Positions 17,067-24,408 of a DNA stretch of 58,681 nucleotides are shown here, one piece after another. Source of the stretch: Anaerolineae bacterium (lineage in GTDB: Bacteria > Chloroflexota > Anaerolineae > Aggregatilineales > J027). The DNA lies in the NCBI GenBank assembly GCA_019913005.1, contig JAIOHL010000012.1, positions 1-58,681 of the forward strand, given 5' to 3'. The translations under genes and the position numbers were made by a program. How positions within the stretch are numbered: the stretch's first letter is position 1; each line of letters begins with the position of its first letter. The notes under the pieces are model-generated. The model saw nothing but the letters and a program-made list of their open reading frames with translations, did no database searches and was not told where the DNA came from.

Positions 17067-17468
17067 ATGCCGACGCGCTACCATATCACACCTTATGACC
17101 CGCAGGCTTGGCAGTCCGATGACGACACCATACCCAAACCTACCAGCGACCTGCATATTTTCTTTAGTGATTTTATGCGGCAAGCAAGGCTCGTCTGGCC
17201 TGATATGGGAGTACGTCCGCCGAGGGGTTGGGTAATCTATTACAATCAAGAATCTGGCGTAAGTGGCTCATTTTCGGGTGACTTATTCCAGATTCTTACC
17301 ATTGAAGGAATAGATCGCGGGTTTGCCGAATTTGCGGTTTGGTATCGGACTTATATCCCGTCTCAATATCCCTTATTCTTGTTTGAAGAGGGAGATTGGG
17401 ATAGGCTAGAGCTTACCAGTGAAATTACACAAGCGGACGTCAAAGCCTTTTTAGGTGTTGATGACTGA
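17067..17468 (+). CDS. Hypothetical protein
   Basis: 133 residues, starting three bases past the aldolase stop, so translationally linked to it. Not recognised. It has no export signal; aromatic residues are frequent (WPDMGVRPPRGWVIYYN, FAVWYRTYIPSQYPLFLFEEGDWDRLEL). The pattern suggests a compact alpha/beta domain. The C-terminal SEITQADVKAFLGVDD looks like a terminal helix. It could be an accessory to the aldolase or an unrelated passenger; nothing in the sequence decides. Confidence 0.7.
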   Translation: MPTRYHITPYDPQAWQSDDDTIPKPTSDLHIFFSDFMRQARLVWPDMGVRPPRGWVIYYNQESGVSGSFSGDLFQILTIEGIDRGFAEFAVWYRTYIPSQYPLFLFEEGDWDRLELTSEITQADVKAFLGVDD

Positions 17469-17573
17469 AAATCGGATTTCGGTTTGCAGTGGTAGCCCGG
17501 CCTCATTTCGAGGACATTGATTTTGTAGAGCCGGGAATTCTATTCCTCGGCGTTTAAGGATAGTGAACGCAAC

Positions 17574-18113
17574 ATGGGTGCAAAAGAACAAGGTGCAGAC
17601 ACAGCCACTACCGCCAATCGCTGGCAAGTTGTAGCGCGTACCCTCAATTTCATCACCTATCAAGGCGATTTACTGTTGATGAAACGTGCCATGCACAAGC
17701 GCATTTTCCCCGGTTTCTACAATGGGGTGGGGGGACACATTGAGCGCGATGAAGACCCCTTGACCAGCGCCCGCCGCGAGATTTTGGAAGAAACAGGCTT
17801 GCATATCCCCCAATTGCGGTTTTGCGGCAGTACCCATATTGACGCAGGTCAACCCACAGGCATTATTTTGTATATCTTTATGGGTGAGGCCGATTCGCGT
17901 GAGGTGATAGATTGTGAAGAGGGCACATTGGAATGGCTGCCCCTCGCGCCACTGCTAGCAAGCCTACAAAATGGCACGAATCAACTGCCGCTGGTTGAAG
18001 ATTTGCCGATTACCCTGCCGCGCATTTTTGGCAAGGACGCGCCGCCCCTGCCATTTTTTGCCCATGTTAGTTATAACACCACCGACCAAATTATTTTCCG
18101 TGTGGCAGAGTAG
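17574..18113 (+). CDS. Nudix hydrolase
   Basis: 179 residues. The Nudix box is complete: GGHIERDED, then ARREILEETGL (about 53-75), with the REUXEEXGU core that binds Mg2+ and the diphosphate. The fold continues through FCGSTHIDAGQPTGIILYIFMGEA and ends in EGTLEWLPL, typical of 8-oxo-dGTP- or ADP-ribose-type members. It hydrolyses a nucleoside diphosphate linked to another group; the substrate cannot be told from this. The ATG has AAGGA about 12 bases upstream. Its stop abuts the end of the convergent histidine kinase gene with no gap. Confidence 0.9.
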   Translation: MGAKEQGADTATTANRWQVVARTLNFITYQGDLLLMKRAMHKRIFPGFYNGVGGHIERDEDPLTSARREILEETGLHIPQLRFCGSTHIDAGQPTGIILYIFMGEADSREVIDCEEGTLEWLPLAPLLASLQNGTNQLPLVEDLPITLPRIFGKDAPPLPFFAHVSYNTTDQIIFRVAE

Positions 18114-19364
18114 TTATTCTTCTAGCAAATTACCAAGTGTTGGGCCAGTATCGGGCATATCTATCCAACCCGTTTCCTCGATATTGATCTCCGTAGTAGC
18201 CCGTCGTGCATCAAGCGGCAGATGAATGGTGAAGGTGCTGCCTTCGTTCGGGGTCGAATCCACTGTAATCGTGCCACTATGACTTTCGACTATATGTTTG
18301 ACAATCGGCAGCCCTAGCCCAACCCCGCCGAATAAGTGTCCTTCATGACTTTCAATGCGTTCAAATCGTTTAAACAGGCGTGGCATAAATTCGGGCGGGA
18401 TGCCGATGCCCTGATCGGTAATGTCTACCACAACCGCCTGACCTTCGGGGTAAGCCGCAATCAAAACTTCGCCCCCCTCCGGACTGAACTTCAGCGCATT
18501 ATCAATCAGATGCCGGAACACCCGCACCATGCCGTCGTGGTCAGCCAGAATCGTCGGCAAATTTTCGGCAATCTCAAAGCGCAGCGTAGCCCGATACTCA
18601 CTTAGATTGGGCGACAACTGCTCCATAACTTCGTCAAAGACCTCGCGCAAATCCACTTTGGAAAACCCAAAATCGAGCAAGTCCATCTCTTGCACAAACA
18701 ACAAGTCATTGACCAAGCTGATAATGCGGTTAAACGAAAAGTTGATCTTATCAATCGCCATGTTCAACGCGGGGCCGGTCATCATGCCTGCCTTGACCAG
18801 TTGAATATAGCCTTTTGCGCCTGTCAGCGGGGTACGTAGTTCATGCGCCAGTGTATCCAAGAATTCGTTACGCTGTTGTTCTTGACGCTTAAGTTCGGCA
18901 TACGCTTCTTCGACGATTTCTTTTTGGCGACGCAGCTCATCCATTGCCAGTTGGTCATTGGCCCGCATTCGGTTAATCATGGTGCGCACCAATGTCAACA
19001 CCATGCGCGGGTTTTGCTCAATCGCCCCTTCAAAGGTGGTACGGTCTAGCTCCAAAATCGTGGAGGGCACAAGGGTTTTGACCGTCGCGCTTCGAATGGC
19101 ATTGCCATGCAGCAGAGCCATCTCGCCAAAAAACTCACCCGCCTCCAAGACGCGCAGCAATCGTTCTTCGTCCTCACTCATGCGCTTGGTGATGGCGATT
19201 TGCCCGCTGCCAACCATATAAAAGGTGTCGCCGCGATCTCCCTCATAACACAAAACCCAACCCGCCGGATAATTTTTGATGAGGGCCAACCGTGCAAGAT
19301 GGGCAATGACTTTTTGATCTATATTGGGAAAGACGTTGCTTAAGAGTGCTACTGGGTCAATCAT
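18114..19364 (-). CDS. Cyclic-nucleotide-binding-domain histidine kinase, cytoplasmic
   Basis: 416 residues from the ATG at 19364 (GAGGCG upstream); the frame extends 18 codons without a ribosome site. Residues 1-135 form a cyclic-nucleotide-binding domain of Crp type (GEFFGEMALLHGNAIRSATVKT). A coiled coil (about 135-165) leads to HisKA with the phospho-acceptor His174 in LAHELRTPL. The HATPase domain has the N box LIDNALKFS, G1 DITDQGIGIP, and G2 GGVGLGLPIVK. There is no membrane segment and no receiver, and no response regulator is nearby. It probably senses a cyclic nucleotide or other small ligand in the cytoplasm; the CNB domain lacks proof of ligand binding. The output partner is unknown. 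Confidence 0.9.
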   Translation of the reverse strand: MIDPVALLSNVFPNIDQKVIAHLARLALIKNYPAGWVLCYEGDRGDTFYMVGSGQIAITKRMSEDEERLLRVLEAGEFFGEMALLHGNAIRSATVKTLVPSTILELDRTTFEGAIEQNPRMVLTLVRTMINRMRANDQLAMDELRRQKEIVEEAYAELKRQEQQRNEFLDTLAHELRTPLTGAKGYIQLVKAGMMTGPALNMAIDKINFSFNRIISLVNDLLFVQEMDLLDFGFSKVDLREVFDEVMEQLSPNLSEYRATLRFEIAENLPTILADHDGMVRVFRHLIDNALKFSPEGGEVLIAAYPEGQAVVVDITDQGIGIPPEFMPRLFKRFERIESHEGHLFGGVGLGLPIVKHIVESHSGTITVDSTPNEGSTFTIHLPLDARRATTEINIEETGWIDMPDTGPTLGNLLEE

Positions 19365-19491
19365 GGGTCGCCTCAAATTTCTGCCCAAAGGGATGGCATG
19401 GAGTGTAACATGTGCCAATCAGTCGGCGCTACTCGTGGGTTAAAAAAGCGTTATACTGGTCTCCCAAAACACATGAAGGGGAATTGAATCT

Positions 19492-20700
19492 ATGCGGTGC
19501 GTTGGAGTTCTCTTGCTCATTGGAATAGTGCTGTTGGTCGGCTGTGGAAACAAAGATGATGCGAATCAAAGCCAATCCGATTCTCCACGCCAGCGAACCC
19601 TTGCGCCGCGTGTGACCCCAACGTTTAGCGGCCCGATCAGCCTATCGTTATGGCATCCCTATCAAGGGTCAAATGCGGATGCCCTGCAATCTGCCGCCGC
19701 CAAATTTACCGAAGCGAACCCTACCCTAACTGTTACGCTGGAATATTATGCCTCCGATTCACTACTGGCAGATTATCAGCAAGCGGTTCGTCAGGGAGGT
19801 GGCCCGGATATTTTGGTTACACAGTCTGAATGGGTGGGGAGACTGGTCGAAAATCGTCTCATCTTGCCGCTTGGTACGGCGCTGATTGATGAAGTGGGCA
19901 CACGCACCGATTCGCCACTTTTCCAGAGTCTAGATTATCAAGGTCAATATTGGGCCAGCCCGCTTACCGCCGATTTATTGGTGATGTACTCCAAGATTGC
20001 CGACATCACCCTCGTGCCGCGTGGCATTGATGATTTGTTGGTAGTTGCGGGGGAAAATGGCGTGGTCTTTCCAGCCGATCCCATGAACCTGCTGGGCCTC
20101 TATCCCTCTGTGGCATTTTTTGATGCTGGCGGGCGTCCGGTGGTGGATGAAGAGGGGTTGACAATAGTGGGTACGGTGCTGCAAACACTGGCTGCCAATC
20201 CGAATGTCACCTTCAGCGACGACCCCTCTGCTTTTGTCACGGGCAGTGCCTCCGCTTTGATTGCACCCGCCAGTCTTTATCCAACACTTTTCGCTGCATT
20301 GGGCGATCAACTGCGTATCTCGCTTTTACCGGAAGTGACAGCCGGAGTAGCGTGGCGGCCAATGCTTGATCTCACCCTACTCACGGTAAATGTCAATGTG
20401 ACCGATGAATCGCTGCGGGCGGCCTCGTTGTTTATGGGGTATTTGATAAACCCCGAAGTACAGGCTCAACTTGCCGAGCAGGGCGATTTTATGCCGCTTA
20501 TGAACATCACTTCAACGACGGACAGCGCCACCCGCTTGTACATCCAACAAATGCGGAGTGCCCAATCTACCACGCTTGACCCCGACTTCTATACCACCTT
20601 TTTGCCGAATTTCGCCAACCTCTTGACCCAGATGCGTCAACCCGATGCGGATATTCCGGCATTGATTGGGGCATGGCTGTCGGAATCGGCGACTCGGTAG
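19492..20700 (+). CDS. Extracellular solute-binding lipoprotein (family 1, sugar-type)
   Basis: 402 residues with AAGGGG before the ATG. The signal peptide ends in the lipobox LLVGC (Cys18), so the protein should be lipid-anchored outside the membrane. Residues 45-400 read as a two-lobed bacterial family 1 binding protein: LSLWHPYQGSNADALQSAAAKFTEANP at the start, then QQAVRQGGGPDILVTQSEWVGRL, and a C-terminal MGYLINPEVQAQLAEQGDFMP. It would deliver a sugar or similar solute to an ABC importer, but no permease or ATPase gene is next to it. It is convergent with the amylase gene, which could release such sugars; that link is inference. Confidence 0.88.
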   Translation: MRCVGVLLLIGIVLLVGCGNKDDANQSQSDSPRQRTLAPRVTPTFSGPISLSLWHPYQGSNADALQSAAAKFTEANPTLTVTLEYYASDSLLADYQQAVRQGGGPDILVTQSEWVGRLVENRLILPLGTALIDEVGTRTDSPLFQSLDYQGQYWASPLTADLLVMYSKIADITLVPRGIDDLLVVAGENGVVFPADPMNLLGLYPSVAFFDAGGRPVVDEEGLTIVGTVLQTLAANPNVTFSDDPSAFVTGSASALIAPASLYPTLFAALGDQLRISLLPEVTAGVAWRPMLDLTLLTVNVNVTDESLRAASLFMGYLINPEVQAQLAEQGDFMPLMNITSTTDSATRLYIQQMRSAQSTTLDPDFYTTFLPNFANLLTQMRQPDADIPALIGAWLSESATR

Positions 20701-20705
20701 GACAA

Positions 20706-20743
20706 CAAAACCCCCTCCACCATATCATAATCTGGCGAGGGGG
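20706..20743. terminator. Shared terminator between convergent genes
   Basis: CCCCCTC at 20711-20717 pairs with GAGGGGG at 20737-20743 around a 19-base loop. On the minus strand the stem is followed by TTTTGTTG, so it best serves the amylase gene. It starts just past the solute-binding gene stop on the plus strand. Confidence 0.65.
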
Positions 20744-20770
20744 TATGACCGCGTTGATTATAGATTTTGA

Positions 20771-22327
20771 CTACCCACCGACCTGCAAAATGGCAAACCC
20801 GGCTGGTTCAATGGTGAACTCAGCACCGTCAAGGCTGAATTTCTCGCTCAAAATCACGGTTGCGGTGGAGATGTTTGAGAAGGAACTTGTGACCGGGGCG
20901 TCGCTGAAATTAATCACGACCACGTTGTAATTGCCCGAATCCACATCCCCCAGTGCTAGGGTATAGAGATCATCCTCGCCTGCTGTGAGATCAACTTTGG
21001 TGGCAAGGCCGGATTGTATGGCAGGGGTGGAATTGCGGATTTGGGCAAGGCTGCGATAAAAATTCAGCAAAGAGGCTGGGTCGCTGTCTTGCTCCTCGAC
21101 ACTGATTAGGTCATCGGGTTCATTATAGCCATTGGCAGGCGCAAACCATGTTGGCATCCCCTCGCCGGATTCGCTGACATACCAATCCATCGGCTCACGG
21201 CGGTACTCATCCCAATAGGGCGCACCTGTGCCTTTGCTGCCGAACATGCCAATTTCTTCACCATAATAAATCATTGGCGTGCCGGGGGCGGTCATCAACA
21301 ACACAGCGGCGGCACGGGCACGCTCAAAATCACCTTCAATTTCACTCATGACACGGTTGGTGTCATGATTATTGATGAACTTAACCAGATGTGCCCCTTC
21401 CGGGAACAATTTCGCGGAAGCCAGCATTGCTGTTTCGACTAAAGTGGTGGAGGATACGCCAACGAGCGCATTATCCCCATTTGCGTTGTTGTCCACTTCA
21501 ACCGCGTGGTAGGTCGGGAAGTCGAAGACGGCGTTGAAGGCATCCCCTTCCAGATAGGGTCGTAATTCCGACGCGGTACGCAGCCATGCCTCGGCTAACA
21601 ATAGGGCATCTGGGTTAACCTTTTCGATTGCGGTCCGCACTTCGACCCAAAAATTTAAGGGTGGCCCAACCGCCACGTCGCAGCGCAAACCATCAAACCC
21701 ATCGGAGGTATCGCCATCATCATTCGGGTCAAGCCAATAGGTGGCAATATCTATCATATAGTTGCGGGCAAAACGGCTGTTATAGTTGATGAGGGGCATC
21801 GAATCGAGGCCAGCAAAACCGCGATAGTCCGTTTGGGCATCGTTCGTCCAGCTATAGAAGTTGCCTTGTGTGACCTCCGGATGACCAAATCGCTCTAGGA
21901 ACATGGGATGCTGGTTTGACGTGTGATTGGCGATGTAATCCATAATGATATACATCCCGCGTTCATGCACAGCCTGAATCAATGCAAGTAAGTCATCTTT
22001 GGTGCCGAAATCGGGATTGACCCCATAATAATCGGTCACGTCGTAACCATGATAGCTGGGGCTGGGGTGGATAGGGGAGAGCCAGATGATATTCGCGCCG
22101 AGGCTTTGAATATAGTCCAGTTTCTCTTCGACGCCTTTTAGATCGCCGATGCCGTCGCCATCTGAGTCATAAAAGCTCCGCACAAACACTTGATACATAA
22201 TGCCGTCACCAAACCACTGAGCGCCAAAAAGGTCTTCTTGAGCTTGGGTGGGGTGCGATGGGGAACTCAGCGCAAAGGCTGAGATGAGCAGTGCAATACA
22301 AAGGATACCACTGAGCAAATGTCGCAT
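20771..22327 (-). CDS. Secreted alpha-amylase-family (GH13) glycoside hydrolase
   Basis: 518 residues with a signal peptide (1-29, ending TQAQ). The GH13 barrel starts at WFGDGIMYQVFVRSFYDS. Conserved regions are present: DYIANH (130-135), GLRCDVA with nucleophile Asp217, LLAEAW with acid/base Glu246, and FINNHD with Asp322. The DSDGDGIGDLKG loop resembles oligo-1,6-glucosidase and related alpha-glucosidase/amylase subfamilies. A C-terminal beta-domain (about 430-518) ends the protein. It should break alpha-glucosidic bonds outside the cell; exact specificity is not determined. Upstream, GGATAGG serves as ribosome site. The gene is convergent with the solute-binding lipoprotein. Confidence 0.93.
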   Translation of the reverse strand: MRHLLSGILCIALLISAFALSSPSHPTQAQEDLFGAQWFGDGIMYQVFVRSFYDSDGDGIGDLKGVEEKLDYIQSLGANIIWLSPIHPSPSYHGYDVTDYYGVNPDFGTKDDLLALIQAVHERGMYIIMDYIANHTSNQHPMFLERFGHPEVTQGNFYSWTNDAQTDYRGFAGLDSMPLINYNSRFARNYMIDIATYWLDPNDDGDTSDGFDGLRCDVAVGPPLNFWVEVRTAIEKVNPDALLLAEAWLRTASELRPYLEGDAFNAVFDFPTYHAVEVDNNANGDNALVGVSSTTLVETAMLASAKLFPEGAHLVKFINNHDTNRVMSEIEGDFERARAAAVLLMTAPGTPMIYYGEEIGMFGSKGTGAPYWDEYRREPMDWYVSESGEGMPTWFAPANGYNEPDDLISVEEQDSDPASLLNFYRSLAQIRNSTPAIQSGLATKVDLTAGEDDLYTLALGDVDSGNYNVVVINFSDAPVTSSFSNISTATVILSEKFSLDGAEFTIEPAGFAILQVGG

Positions 22328-22392
22328 AAGCCTATCCTAACTAGCCTAAGTAAGAATGGCTCCGACTATACCACGAAAATAGGCGAGGGGAG

Positions 22393-22419
22393 GGGTAATC
22401 TTGTGACCCCCTCCGATTG
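22393..22419. terminator. GC-rich hairpin downstream of the small membrane protein
   Basis: GGAGGGG pairs with CCCCTCC across an 11-base loop. It lies 8-34 bases past the stop of the minus-strand gene at 22427-22789. No T run follows on either strand, so it may be a pause or a 3'-end stabiliser and not a full terminator. Confidence 0.45.
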
Positions 22420-22426
22420 ATCGGGT

Positions 22427-22789
22427 CTATATGATGGTATGGCGTTTAGCGCGTTGTATAGTTGGCAGTTTGCGGCTGGCAAAGAAAGCCATCGCAGTAA
22501 CCCCGCCAACAATGGTGATAAGCGTCAGGGTCGAGAAAACACCCCATAAGCCAACCCACCTGTCATGATCGTTGTTGTAATTGCCATAATAGCGTGGGCG
22601 TGCTGGCTCAACTGGAGCTTCTGGGGCAGCCACATCTCCAATTGGGGCCTTAATTTCAAAGTCATCTGACCCCTCATCCCACGAACTATTGTCGTCACTG
22701 GCAATGGCGGCGAATCCTGAACAAACACACATGCACGCAAATACCACGCCGACCATGATTAAGCATAATGCAACTGGTTTTTTCATCAT
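22427..22789 (-). CDS. Small membrane protein, type I topology
   Basis: 120 residues. An N-terminal hydrophobic segment with several Cys (LCLIMVGVVFACMCVCSGFA) acts as a signal peptide or anchor. An acidic and Pro-rich middle (DEGSDDFEIKAP, then PVEPARPRYYGNYNNDHDRW) follows, then one membrane helix near 80-104 and a short basic tail (ASRKLPTIQRAKRHT). Not recognised. GGGAG precedes a double ATG (22789 or 22786). Probable cell-surface small protein with a cytoplasmic basic tail. Confidence 0.7.
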   Translation of the reverse strand: MMKKPVALCLIMVGVVFACMCVCSGFAAIASDDNSSWDEGSDDFEIKAPIGDVAAPEAPVEPARPRYYGNYNNDHDRWVGLWGVFSTLTLITIVGGVTAMAFFASRKLPTIQRAKRHTII

Positions 22790-22922
22790 CTACTACTCCC
22801 AATAGCTGGTTGGTGCTCCTAAACTCTATACGTGGTATCCCTAATCGGGTTGCAGGCCGATTTTTGGGGTCTCTAGTTTAGAATATACGTTCTATAACTA
22901 CAGATTATATAATGGATATTTG

Positions 22923-22950
22923 TGAATCCGTAACCATGGTTACGGATTCA
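22923..22950. repeat. Perfect 28-bp palindrome
   Basis: Every base from 22923 to 22936 is complementary to the mirrored base from 22950 to 22937; the half-site is TGAATCCGTAACCA. It can form a 12-base stem with a CATG loop. No T run follows on the plus strand. It lies between a small membrane protein and the tRNA-Thr promoter, so it may be an operator for a dimeric repressor or a transcription-coupled hairpin. Confidence 0.7.
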
Positions 22951-23007
22951 ACTTCGGCGCATATAATTTATAGCCATACTGGATGGGTTCTACATCCAAA
23001 GTCGGAC

Positions 23008-23036
23008 TTGATTCAGAGGGGGGCAAATGCTACAAT
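23008..23036 (+). promoter_or_regulatory. Promoter of tRNA-Thr (and perhaps of the T-box transcript)
   Basis: TTGATT (23008-23013) and TACAAT (23031-23036) are separated by 17 bases. Initiation would fall near 23043, a few bases before the tRNA. Confidence 0.75.
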
Positions 23037-23050
23037 GACTAACATCAAGT

Positions 23051-23122
23051 GCCGTTGTAGCTCAATGGCAGAGCATTCGCTTCGTAAGCGAGAGGTTATG
23101 GGTTCAACTCCCATCAACGGCT
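23051..23122 (+). tRNA. tRNA-Thr, anticodon CGU
   Basis: A complete cloverleaf can be drawn. Acceptor GCCGTTG pairs with CAACGGC, the D stem is GCTC/GAGC, the anticodon stem is TTCGC/GCGAG with one G-U pair around loop TTCGTAA (anticodon CGU, reads ACG), and the T stem is ATGGG/CCCAT around loop TTCAACT. The discriminator base is U. CCA is not encoded. It is 72 bases long with a compact D loop. Confidence 0.95.
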
Positions 23123-23138
23123 CAACAACATACTCCAT

Positions 23139-23390
23139 TGCGATGATGGCGAGGAGTAGGTGGATTGAGATGTGCAGAGAGGGTTATGGTTGGTGCAAGT
23201 AACCCCATCATCACCGCCGAAGGTCGCGCCAGAGCAGATGCCCCGAAAATTGAGTAAGGGTATCCGGGTTTGCCCGTTACAGCATGAATGAGTGCCCTAC
23301 CTACTTGATTGGGGGTAGGGAACTAAGGTGGTACCGCGAAAGTAACAGCCCTTTCGTCCTTTAGCAATATTGTGACGGAGGGGCTTTTTG
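23139..23390 (+). promoter_or_regulatory. T-box riboswitch leader, specifier read as GTC (valine)
   Basis: The strongly conserved T-box core AAGGTGGTACCGCG is at 23325-23338. A stem I with an AGTA-type loop E (GAGGAGTAGG near 23149) and an apical AGAGAGGG...GGTGCAAG motif precedes it. The 3' side of the specifier loop reads CCGAAGGTCGCGCC, which lines up with the GAAA-codon-A form seen in glyQS leaders and makes GTC (23223-23225) the specifier. The TGGT bulge (23329-23332) would pair with ACCA of tRNA-Val. Small stem-loops at 23266-23278 and about 23293-23320 sit between. A terminator stem of 12 bases (23347-23358 with 23374-23385, then five T) ends it. Uncharged tRNA-Val would permit read-through into the methyltransferase and valS. 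Confidence 0.92.
23347..23389 (+). terminator. Intrinsic terminator of the T-box leader
   Basis: AGCCCTTTCGTC pairs with GACGGAGGGGCT (with G-U pairs) and is followed by TTTTT. The 5' arm overlaps the expected antiterminator partner of the T-box core, so the two structures exclude each other. Confidence 0.85.
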
Positions 23391-23465
23391 TTTGGATTTG
23401 AGGCGATTGTTCGGTAAGGTAATGGAGATCAGGTACGGATGTTTCGAGCAATAAGCAGGACGGCC

Positions 23466-24233
23466 ATGAAACAAGACAACTGGCAACCCGCCAACACGAT
23501 AGAGGTTGACCTCTGGTACAGCGATTGGGACGTCCAACTGGATCGTGAGGGGATGCAAATTCGGCGGTGGATGCGGGATCGGAATGTGACATCGGTTTTG
23601 GATGCCTCGTGTGGGCCGGGAACCTATGCTGTTGCTTTGGCCCAGCAGGGTTTCCAAGTCACTGCTGCCGATGGACGCTCACGTTTATTGGAGCAGGCCC
23701 GCGTCAATGCCCACCAATACAATCTGGCCCGTAAGATCAAATTTGTCGAGGCGGGTTTTCTGGAATTGCTGCAAAAAGTTGGCGGGGAGGGTCAATTTGA
23801 TGCCGTCTTGACCAAAGGCAATGCTGTGCCTCGGTTGATTTCGGATGAAGATATTACGGCGACACTGGCGAATTTTCATCAGTTGCTGCGCCCCGGTGGT
23901 ACGGTCATGATTGGGATGCAGGATTTTGAGCCATTTGTGGATGACCGTCCACGTTTTATCCCGATTGGCGTGGAAGATGACGATGAAGAATCGCCGCAGC
24001 AGATCAAATTTCAGGTCTGGGATTGGGAAGACGGCCCGCCGCTCATGGTCAAGATTAATCATTTTCTCGTTACCGGACGTGGCATGGATTACCTGACCTA
24101 TAAACGCGAAGAACACTGTCGGGCAATTACGGCGGTGGAAATGCAGGTTGGGCTGCTTGAAGCGGGTTTTGAAAACATTGAGATTATCCGTGACCGCCTT
24201 GAAGTGGTCATGATTGCTACCAAACCACAATAG
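23466..24233 (+). CDS. SAM-dependent methyltransferase (class I)
   Basis: 255 residues from the ATG at 23466, which has AGGA seven bases upstream; an ATG at 23439 is also possible. Class I motif I is VLDASCGPGTYAVAL (about 42-56) and motif II VTAADGRSRLLEQAR. The post-I region FDAVLTKGNAVPRL and motif LLRPGGTVMIGMQDF follow. The whole resembles glycine/sarcosine-type N-methyltransferases, but the substrate is not readable. It sits directly between the Val T-box leader and valS, so it is expected to be induced when tRNA-Val is uncharged. That might point to a role near translation or branched-chain metabolism; this is inference. Confidence 0.85.
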   Translation: MKQDNWQPANTIEVDLWYSDWDVQLDREGMQIRRWMRDRNVTSVLDASCGPGTYAVALAQQGFQVTAADGRSRLLEQARVNAHQYNLARKIKFVEAGFLELLQKVGGEGQFDAVLTKGNAVPRLISDEDITATLANFHQLLRPGGTVMIGMQDFEPFVDDRPRFIPIGVEDDDEESPQQIKFQVWDWEDGPPLMVKINHFLVTGRGMDYLTYKREEHCRAITAVEMQVGLLEAGFENIEIIRDRLEVVMIATKPQ

Positions 24234-24408
24234 ACCTCAATGGGAGATGTGAAAGGGGGTGATGGTGCATGTCACTTGTAGGAAAACCTAGCGATGACCC
24301 TGCGGTAGTCCGTTTAAGCCGATTTGATCGGGGTAGGGCGCTGTTGCATTGGCATGACCTTGCCCCACTGAGTAAAGCAATTCTCTAACGCTGAGGAACA
24401 AAAACCTA

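Noticed and set aside
22912-23202. A 96-codon open frame across the tRNA region
   Set aside because: It runs through tRNA-Thr and into the T-box leader, so it cannot be a gene.
23216-23218. GCC (Ala) as the T-box specifier
   Set aside because: GCC lies at the edge of the upper stem, before the GAA run. Aligning to known leaders puts the codon after GAAG, giving GTC, which also agrees with valS downstream.
23685-24230. A 181-codon open frame on the minus strand
   Set aside because: It is antisense to the methyltransferase, which has clear family motifs. The frame has no ribosome site and a composition typical of a shadow.
24234-24408. A second leader or promoter before valS
   Set aside because: No T-box core and no clear -35/-10 pair were seen in these 175 bp; only a weak GGGG/CCCC pairing.
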